Origin: Alphaproteobacteria bacterium
Lineage (GTDB): Bacteria > Pseudomonadota > Alphaproteobacteria > VGEJ01
Assembly (NCBI GenBank): GCA_016869335.1
Contig: VGEJ01000006.1
Coordinates: forward strand, 1-20,283
Direction: 5' to 3'
DNA length: 20,283 nt
Below, in pieces: positions 15,011-20,283 of this stretch (position 1 is its first letter; each line of letters opens with the position of its first letter). The notes beneath the pieces were generated by a model. It had not been told where the DNA came from, searched no databases, and saw only the letters and a program-made list of their open reading frames with translations. Made by a program: the position numbers and the translations under genes.

Positions 15011-16438
15011 TCAGTCGTAGTAGCCGGACTCGGCCATGATCTGGCGCTGCGCGGCATCGATGTCCTTGAGCGCCGTCTCCATGTCCTTCTCGCCCGCGAT
15101 CACCGCGACCACGTCGTTGCCGAGCGCCTCGGCCACGGTGAACGCCTCCGGAATCCACGGGAAGGCCGGGGTGCAGACCACGATCGAGTCGGCAAGCGCG
15201 ATGAAGTACGGATTGACGTCGGCGTACTTGCGCAAGAGCGAACTGCGCGCCGGCTGGCCCGTGTTCATCACATAATCCAGGCCGATCCGGCTGTCGGTGT
15301 AGTCGCCCGAGTTCATGTGCTTGATGAACTCGAAGGCCGCGTCCTGGTCCTTGGCAAAAGCATTGACGTACTGGCCGAAGCCACCCATGAGCGGCTCGTG
15401 CTTGCTCTCGGGCGTCTCGCCCTTCGGCACCACCGCGGCGCCGAACACCGAGGCGAACTCGGTGAAGTCCTTGTTGTTGAGCACCGAGGTGCCCCACTCG
15501 AACGGCGCGAACACCGCGCTGCCCTTGGCCAGCACCGCATTCACCTCGTCATCCGCGGCGTTGATCGTGACCGGATGGCGATACTCCATGAGTTTCAGGA
15601 GCGTCGAGAAGGCCCTGTGGCCGATCTCGGTGTTGAACTGCGGCTCCCACTGGTCATTGAACCACACGCCGCCATAAGAGCGCACCATCTGGTAGAGTTC
15701 GAGGCCCGCGAAGAGGCCGCGCCGGGCGGTCGTGACGAACCCATATTGATCACGGTCCGGGGCGTGCAGCTCCTTGGCGATCTCGATCGCCTCCTCAAAC
15801 GTCGTCGCCGGCCCCTTGATGCCCGCCTTCTCGAACAGATCCTTGCGATAGTACTGGAGCTTGGCGTTCGAGTCGGAGGCCAGCATGTAGGTGTGGCCCT
15901 CGGGCGTCTGCGGCGAGCGATAGCCGACGGTGACGTTCGCGGGCACGTCCTTGAAGTAGTCCTCGGTCCAGCCCGGGTCCTTGGCCAGCCACGGATCCAT
16001 GTCGACCATGGCGCCGATATTGACCAGCGCTGAAAGCTGATTGTGATCCGCCCACTGGGTGTTGAATGCGTCCGACTTCGAGGCCGCGCGCATCTGGATC
16101 TTGCCGTAGGCCTCGCCGACGGGCTCGTCGACGACCTCGACCTCGACATTCGGGAAGCGCTCTTTGAAGGTCGGGAGCATCGCCTTCGGCGGCAGGCCCC
16201 AGCGCTGTCCGGCGAAGGTGTACATGACCACCTTGCCGGTGAGCTTGTCGTCGGTGTACCAGCCCGGCCCGTGCGTCTCCTCGCCTGCGGCGCGCGCCTC
16301 GGCAATATTGCCGCCGACCCAGGCCGCCGCGGCCGTGGCCGCCGATAGCTCCAGCATGCGCCGCCGCGTGAGTTCGTCGCGCAGCCGCCGGCCCTCGGCG
16401 AGCGCCTGCTTTGCCAGTGTTTCACGATCCGTAACCAT
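15011..16438 (-). CDS. extracellular solute-binding protein, Tat-exported (copy 2)
   Basis: A 475-residue paralogue of copy 1. The twin-arginine motif is TRRRMLE (residues 24-30) followed by an Ala-rich core and a likely AxA-type cleavage near ARAAG. The mature protein begins EETHGPGWYTDDKLTG. The shared blocks GQRWGLPPKAMLPTFKERFP, IQMRAASKSDAFNTQWAD, FVTTARRGLFAGLELYQ and FEWGTSVLNNKDF are intact; it ends in MAESGYYD. The pocket-adjacent loop reads ASDSNAK in place of the CDGNC of copy 1. The ATG at 16438 has GAGGAG 2-3 nt beyond a short spacer. A longer open frame upstream overlaps copy 3 and has no binding-protein sequence, so I rejected it. Confidence 0.92.
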   Translation of the reverse strand: MVTDRETLAKQALAEGRRLRDELTRRRMLELSAATAAAAWVGGNIAEARAAGEETHGPGWYTDDKLTGKVVMYTFAGQRWGLPPKAMLPTFKERFPNVEVEVVDEPVGEAYGKIQMRAASKSDAFNTQWADHNQLSALVNIGAMVDMDPWLAKDPGWTEDYFKDVPANVTVGYRSPQTPEGHTYMLASDSNAKLQYYRKDLFEKAGIKGPATTFEEAIEIAKELHAPDRDQYGFVTTARRGLFAGLELYQMVRSYGGVWFNDQWEPQFNTEIGHRAFSTLLKLMEYRHPVTINAADDEVNAVLAKGSAVFAPFEWGTSVLNNKDFTEFASVFGAAVVPKGETPESKHEPLMGGFGQYVNAFAKDQDAAFEFIKHMNSGDYTDSRIGLDYVMNTGQPARSSLLRKYADVNPYFIALADSIVVCTPAFPWIPEAFTVAEALGNDVVAVIAGEKDMETALKDIDAAQRQIMAESGYYD

Positions 16439-16519
16439 GTCTCCTCTCCCTGTGTTGGTACGTGCTGGTTCAGTTGACCGGCCTCGCGGGCCGGCCTTGG
16501 CCGGACAAGCCCGGCGGGC

Positions 16520-16546
16520 GGACCGGCACCATGCGGGTGCCGGTCC
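16520..16546 (-). other. strong stem-loop downstream of binding protein copy 3
   Basis: GGACCGGCACC and GGTGCCGGTCC form a perfect 11-bp stem with a 5-nt loop, starting 11 nt past the stop of copy 3. A second GC-rich hairpin (CCGGCC, 5-nt loop, GGCCGG at 16479-16495) follows before the start of copy 2, so most of the 119-nt spacer is structured. There is no T-run. As in other importers where the binding protein is needed in excess, such a structure may stabilise the upstream message. Confidence 0.6.
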
Positions 16547-16557
16547 ATTGCGCAAGA

Positions 16558-17991
16558 TCAACCGTAGTAGCCGGAGTCCATCATCACGCCCTCGACGCCC
16601 TTCTCCATGGCCTTGAGCGCGTCCTCGATCGACTTCTCGCCGGTGATGACCGCCGTGGTCTCGTTGCCGAGGATGTCCGACAGTGTGAACGCCTCGGGGA
16701 TCAGCGGTACGAACGATACCGCGACCGGGAAGGACTTCTTCAGCCCGATGAAGTGCGGCCGCAGTGTCTCGTACTTGGTCAGCAGCGAGATGCGCGAGGG
16801 CTGTCCGGCGCTCTGGACGTAGGCCTCGCTGATCCGGCTGTCGACGTAGTCGGCCGAGTTGAGGTGTTTGATCCACTCCCACGCCGCCGCCTTGTTCTTG
16901 GAGTAGGTGCTGACCATCTGGCCGAGCCCGCCCATCAGCGGCCGGTGCGCGCTCTCGGGGGTGTCGCCCATCGGCACGATGTCGGTGCCGATCACGTCGG
17001 GGAACTTGGAGTACTCGGGATTGTTGAGCACCGCTGTGCCCCACTGGATCGGCGCGTATACCGCGGTGCCGTTGGCGAGCGCGGTGTTGCACTCATCGTC
17101 GGTCGCGTTGAGTGTCACCGGGTGGCGGTACTTCATGAGCTCGACGATCGTCTCGAGCGCCTTGTGGCCCTTGTCGTTGTTGAAGGTCGGGTGCCACCCG
17201 CCCTCGGCCTGCTTGTCGAACCACTCGCCGCCGTAGGACGCGAGCGTGCCCCAGAACACCCAGCCGGCGAAGCCGCCGCGGCGCCCGGTGGTGATGAAGC
17301 CGTACTGGTCCTTGTCGGGCTTGTGCAGGGCCTTGGCCAGCGCGATCGCCTCGGGCCAGGTGTCCGGGATCTTCTCCATCCCGACCTCCTTCATGAGGTC
17401 GCGGCGGTAGAAGTGAAGCTTGGCGTTGCCATCGGGCGTGAGGCCGTAGAGCGTGCCCTCGGGCGTCGCCGGCACGCGATAGCCCTTAGAGATCGCGCCC
17501 GGGACATCGTTGAGGTAATCGTTCATCCAGCCCGGGTCCTTGTCGGCGTACGGCTGCAGCGGCTCCATGGCGCCCGCTGCTTCGAACGCCGGCCACTGGC
17601 CGAAGTCGGTGTAGAGCACGTCCGTGTCGGAGGAGCGCGAGGTGGCTAGCGTCATCATCTTGGTCACCATCTCGGAGTGCGGTCCGGGCTGGATGTCGAC
17701 CTCGATGTTGGGGAAGCGCTCGTTGAACAATGGCAGAACGCCGCGCGAGGGTAGCTCCCAGCGCTGCCCGGCGGAGACCAGCATCACCACCTTGCCGCTG
17801 ATCTTGTCGTCGGTGTACCAGCCGGGACCCTTTGTCTCTTGCGCTATCGCCCGGCGCCGCGCAAGGCTCGTGCCGGCGAGCGCCGCGGTCGCTGCGGTCG
17901 CCGCCAGCATCTGCCGGCGCGTCATGTCCGCCTTTCTGCGGCGGGTCTGCTCCATGGTCTGTCTGGCTAGGGTTTCCGCATCCGTACCCAT
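16558..17991 (-). CDS. extracellular solute-binding protein, Tat-exported (copy 3, first gene of the operon)
   Basis: A 477-residue binding protein, the most diverged of the three. The twin-arginine motif is TRRQMLA (residues 24-30); a hydrophobic Ala-rich core and a second Arg cluster (ARRRA) precede the mature ETKGPGWYTDDKISG. Equivalent blocks are changed: GQRWELPSRGVLPLFNERFP, MMTLATSRSSDTDVLYTD (for the MRAASKSD-FNT block) and FITTGRRGGFAGWVFWGTLA (for FVTTARRGLFAGLELYQ), so it probably has a different ligand. It ends in GVMMDSGYYG. The ATG at 17991 has AGGGGAG 4 nt upstream. It is first in the operon, so it is probably the most highly expressed receptor. Confidence 0.92.
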   Translation of the reverse strand: MGTDAETLARQTMEQTRRRKADMTRRQMLAATAATAALAGTSLARRRAIAQETKGPGWYTDDKISGKVVMLVSAGQRWELPSRGVLPLFNERFPNIEVDIQPGPHSEMVTKMMTLATSRSSDTDVLYTDFGQWPAFEAAGAMEPLQPYADKDPGWMNDYLNDVPGAISKGYRVPATPEGTLYGLTPDGNAKLHFYRRDLMKEVGMEKIPDTWPEAIALAKALHKPDKDQYGFITTGRRGGFAGWVFWGTLASYGGEWFDKQAEGGWHPTFNNDKGHKALETIVELMKYRHPVTLNATDDECNTALANGTAVYAPIQWGTAVLNNPEYSKFPDVIGTDIVPMGDTPESAHRPLMGGLGQMVSTYSKNKAAAWEWIKHLNSADYVDSRISEAYVQSAGQPSRISLLTKYETLRPHFIGLKKSFPVAVSFVPLIPEAFTLSDILGNETTAVITGEKSIEDALKAMEKGVEGVMMDSGYYG

Positions 17992-18050
17992 GTTTCTCCC
18001 CTCACGGTTCTGAAGTGGTGCCGGCGCTCCAGTACGGTGCGCCTGGTCGC

Positions 18051-18079
18051 ATTATCCGGGGTTCCGCCCGTCCGAACAA
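18051..18079 (-). promoter_or_regulatory. candidate sigma70-type promoter for the ABC cluster
   Basis: On the minus strand TTGTTC (18079-18074) and GATAAT (18056-18051) are exactly 17 nt apart. The -10 matches 5/6 and the -35 matches its three most conserved bases. A start near 18044 gives a leader of about 50 nt ending in the strong ribosome binding site before copy 3. I see no clear operator repeat. Confidence 0.45.
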
Positions 18080-18166
18080 GCGGAGGCTGCACGCGCGACG
18101 GGCGCCGAGGTTCGATGTGTGTTCGGTATTCCAGCCGGCGGCGATTGGCGGGATGATCGGTGCGCG

Positions 18167-18648
18167 ATGCCCAGGAACCCGAAGGTCGATGCCTTCTTTG
18201 CCGCGCTCGATCACCCGCGCCGGGCCGAGCTCGCGGCATTGCGTGACATCATTCTCGCGGCCGACACCGCGATCGAGGAGGACATCAAGTGGCAGTGCCC
18301 GACCTTCTCCTACAAGGGCACCCTGGCCTCGCTGGTCGTCCGCACGAAGAAGGTGGCGCAGGTGATGTCCACAATGGCGCCGGTCTGGCCGATCCCGGCG
18401 CGCTGCTCGTCGGCGAGGGCAAAGCCGTGCGCATGGCCAACTTCGCCACGGCTGCGGACGTTGCGGCGCGCCGGGGGGATCTGCTCGCGCTGATCAAGGC
18501 CTGGATGCGGCTGAAGGATCGGCGACCCGGCGCCGCCGCGGCAGCGATCCCGAGCGCTCGGGCACTACGGTCTCAGGGGGCGGATGAGCGGCTGACCAGC
18601 ACCCGGGCGGGAAAGCCGGCAGCCCGCAGGTCATCGAGGAGCGCGTGA
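18167..18648 (+). pseudogene. DUF1801 protein, split by a single-base frameshift
   Basis: From ATG 18167 the frame reads MPRNPKVDAFFAALDHPRRA, then EEDIKWQCPTFSYKG, the core of DUF1801 (YdhG-like) proteins. It is intact to KKVAQVM (ending at 18367). The continuation lies one frame over: HNGAGLADPGALLVGEGKAV and RMANFATAADVAARRGDLLA with IKAWMRLKD, the family C-terminal half. Restoring one missing base at about 18368-18370 would give VMFHNGAG, the expected sequence. As written, the first frame ends at 18493 with an unrelated tail. Beyond LKD the second frame runs on to 18648 as a low-complexity tail overlapping the 3' end of the threonine ammonia-lyase gene on the other strand, which may not be part of the original protein. 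Function of the family is not established. Confidence 0.75.
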
Positions 18649-19808
18649 ACGTGATCGGCGCTCCGCGTCTCGACCACGATATCGACATCGGCCTGGCGGA
18701 CCGGCACGTCGAAGAACAGACGCTGGTGCACGACATCGATGATGTTGCCGCCGTTCGCCCCGATCACGCCGACCACGCGGGCCAGCACACCCGGCTGATC
18801 GACGATGCCGACGCGGAGCCGGACCAGCCGGCCATCCCGCATCAGACCGCGATTGAGGACCGCCGCGTAGAGCCGCGCATCGATGTTACCGCCGGTGACC
18901 ACCAGGCCGACGCGCCGTCCCGCGAACAGCTCGCGATTGGCGTACACCCCGGCGAGCGCCGCGGCGCCCGCCCCTTCGGCCACCACCCCGCAACGCTCCA
19001 TCAGGAGATGGACCGCGCTTTCCAGGGCGGCCTCCTCGACCAGCAGCATGTCATCGACCAGCCGCTCGATGATCGCGCGGGTCAGTGCGCCCGGCGCCTT
19101 GACGGCGATGCCGTCCGCGATCGTGTAGCCGGCGGAGGTCGCCGGCATCCCGTGCACCGCTTCGTACATCGAGGGGAACAGCTTGGCCTCGACGGCGACC
19201 ACCCGCACGCCCGGGCTGAGCGCCTTCGTGGCGGTGGCGATGCCGGAGATGATACCGCCGCCACCGACCGGCACGACGATCACCTCGAGCGCCGGATCGT
19301 CGGCCAGCATCTCCAGACCGACGGTGCCCTGCCCGGCGATGATGTCCGGATCGTCGTAGGGGTGGACGAAGGTCAGCCCGCGCGCGCTCGCCAGCTCGCG
19401 GGCCGTCACCGCCGCCGCATCGATCGTATCGCCGCTCAGCACCACCTCGGCGCCCAAATCACGGGTGCGTTCAACCTTGCCGAAGGGCGTGCTCTCGGGC
19501 ATGACGATCACCGCCGGAACGCCGAAGTGGCGCGCCCGATAGGCCACTCCCTGGGCGTGATTGCCGGCCGACATGGCGATGACGCCGGCGCGGGCCTCGG
19601 CGGGCGACAGCCGGCTGAGCTTGACGTAGGCGCCGCGGTCCTTGAAGGAACCGGTGTACTGCATGCTCTCGAGCTTGAGCGAGATGGTGCAGCCGAGCAG
19701 CGCCGACAGGCGCGGCGCCGCGACCAGGGGGGTTCGTACGATCGCTCCTTCGAGCATCGCGGCGGCTGCCCTGATGTCGGCCACGCTGGGTGCGATGGGC
19801 GCGGTCAT
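18573..19808 (-). CDS. ilvA: threonine ammonia-lyase (threonine dehydratase) with C-terminal ACT domain
   Basis: A 411-residue PLP enzyme converting threonine to 2-oxobutyrate and ammonia. The PLP lysine is Lys56 in YTGSFKDRGA. MSAGNHAQGVA (79-89) and the phosphate-binding VGGGGIISG (181-189) are present, as is the late VVTGGNID strand. A single ACT-like domain occupies about residues 335-405 (LRVGIVDQPGVLARVVGVIG, then ANGGNIIDVVHQR). Its size matches the roughly 400-residue single-ACT group, shorter than biosynthetic E. coli IlvA (514 residues). Either isoleucine synthesis or catabolism is possible. The start is ATG 19808, preceded by GGGCGG. It lies 45 nt after the MOSC gene on the same strand, possibly in one transcript. 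Confidence 0.93.
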   Translation of the reverse strand: MTAPIAPSVADIRAAAAMLEGAIVRTPLVAAPRLSALLGCTISLKLESMQYTGSFKDRGAYVKLSRLSPAEARAGVIAMSAGNHAQGVAYRARHFGVPAVIVMPESTPFGKVERTRDLGAEVVLSGDTIDAAAVTARELASARGLTFVHPYDDPDIIAGQGTVGLEMLADDPALEVIVVPVGGGGIISGIATATKALSPGVRVVAVEAKLFPSMYEAVHGMPATSAGYTIADGIAVKAPGALTRAIIERLVDDMLLVEEAALESAVHLLMERCGVVAEGAGAAALAGVYANRELFAGRRVGLVVTGGNIDARLYAAVLNRGLMRDGRLVRLRVGIVDQPGVLARVVGVIGANGGNIIDVVHQRLFFDVPVRQADVDIVVETRSADHVHALLDDLRAAGFPARVLVSRSSAP

Positions 19809-19853
19809 TGCCGCCCACTCTAGCCGCGAATCACCACTGGACGGTGAACCGCA

Positions 19854-20283
19854 TCACGTCGCGGGGACGTCCGCGCCAACGCTGAGGGCATCTCCCCGCC
19901 GGATGACGCCGGAGGTGACGACGCGGGCGCAGATGCCACCTCGTCCCCACAGCGCCTTCGTCATGCGGCGATCGGTGAGCGCGGCGATGTAGCTGCACGG
20001 CGGCCGCGGCCGATCGAACGCGAATGCCGCGGCGCCGACGCGAAAGCGCTGGCCGGACAGAGATTCGAGGTCGATGCCGCGGACCACGAGATTGCGGCGA
20101 TGCTCGCCATTGCCAACCGCGACCCCGAGGTCGCGCGCGATCGCGTCGAGGTCCTCGGCCGCGATGAGCGTGACCTGGCACTCATCGACGTTCGTCCAAT
20201 AGCCGCGCCGCTCGCAGTAGCGATCGCCCTCGAGCCCGCGCCCCGCGAGCGCCTGAATCTCGGCGCATTCGCGCATCACCGTA
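19854..20283 (-). CDS. MOSC domain-containing protein, C-terminal part (5' end outside the window)
   Basis: The visible 142 or so codons read into the window edge without a required start. Motifs are AGRGLEGDRYCERRGYW, VTLIAAEDLDAIARDLG, GEHRRNLVVRGIDLESLSGQ, the conserved cysteine in RPPCSYI, and a C-terminal GGICARVVTSGVIRRGD. This is the stand-alone MOSC fold, related to the C-terminal domain of molybdenum cofactor sulfurases and to YiiM/YuaD-like proteins. Such proteins bind sulfur or the molybdenum cofactor through the cysteine. GTG or ATG at 20279/20276 could serve as starts, but the family usually has some residues before this point, so I treat it as partial. Confidence 0.85.
   Translation of the reverse strand, partial: TVMRECAEIQALAGRGLEGDRYCERRGYWTNVDECQVTLIAAEDLDAIARDLGVAVGNGEHRRNLVVRGIDLESLSGQRFRVGAAAFAFDRPRPPCSYIAALTDRRMTKALWGRGGICARVVTSGVIRRGDALSVGADVPAT

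Larger units (their letters stand above)
13469..17991 (-). repeat. tandem array of three paralogous solute-binding protein genes
   Basis: Three same-strand genes of 475-479 codons lie head to tail with spacers of 102 and 119 nt. They share the N-terminal pattern M-x-T-D-x-E-T-L, the twin-arginine motif at residues 25-26, GPGWYTDDK at the mature N terminus, and the C-terminal SGYY. Copies 1 and 2 are much closer to each other (roughly two thirds identical by eye) than to copy 3, and they retain long near-identical DNA stretches, for example around 14695-14745 and 16235-16285. This indicates two successive duplications. Confidence 0.9.

Noticed and set aside
15011..17092. A longer (693-codon) version of receptor copy 2 extending into copy 3
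   Set aside because: The added 218 residues are an out-of-frame reading of copy 3. A good ribosome binding site and the conserved leader fix the start at 16438.
1..20283. Insertion sequences, prophage genes, CRISPR arrays, tRNA or rRNA genes
   Set aside because: I found no transposase, integrase, terminal repeat pair, regularly spaced direct repeat or cloverleaf-like sequence on either strand.

Overview
The window is G+C-rich (about two thirds by eye), densely coded and free of recognisable mobile elements, CRISPR arrays or tRNA/rRNA genes. The gene order purC-purS-purQ-purL-bolA-grxD, together with a DUF1244 protein and Tat-exported solute-binding proteins, points to an alphaproteobacterium, probably near Rhodospirillales/Hyphomicrobiales. 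This placement is inferred from content only.

Layout. 1-256 (-) is the start of a DMT/EamA-type exporter. It diverges from 362-2315 (+), an N-formylglutamate amidohydrolase-like protein followed after 3 nt by a YbdK-like glutamate-cysteine ligase-family (GCS2) gene that carries a one-base frameshift. 2378-2674 (+) is a DUF1244 protein. 2738-4006 (-) is a glutamate dehydrogenase. 4222-8760 (+) is the purine block purC-purS-purQ-purL followed by bolA and grxD, with two GTGA stop/start overlaps suggesting translational coupling. 8783-17991 (-) is one large ABC-importer cluster. 18167-18648 (+) is a frameshifted DUF1801 gene. 18573-19808 (-) is threonine ammonia-lyase and 19854-20283 (-) is a partial MOSC-domain gene.

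The most unusual part is the ABC cluster. In transcription order it reads: three tandem paralogous solute-binding proteins, all with twin-arginine signals; two permeases; two tandem cytosolic HbpS/GlcG-like (DUF336) proteins; a decayed C-terminal fragment of a fourth solute-binding gene; one MalK/UgpC-type ATPase; and a 98-residue membrane protein of unknown function. Perfect stem-loops lie just after the first two binding-protein genes and after the first HbpS-like gene, so expression within the operon may be graded. A sigma70-like promoter can be placed about 50 nt before the first binding protein. My reading is a carbohydrate-type importer with three interchangeable receptors and two HbpS/GlcG-type accessory proteins. 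The substrate cannot be deduced from sequence.

Two conserved genes (GCS2 and DUF1801) are each broken by a single-base indel that restores the full family sequence when corrected. Either both are young pseudogenes or the assembly has small errors.
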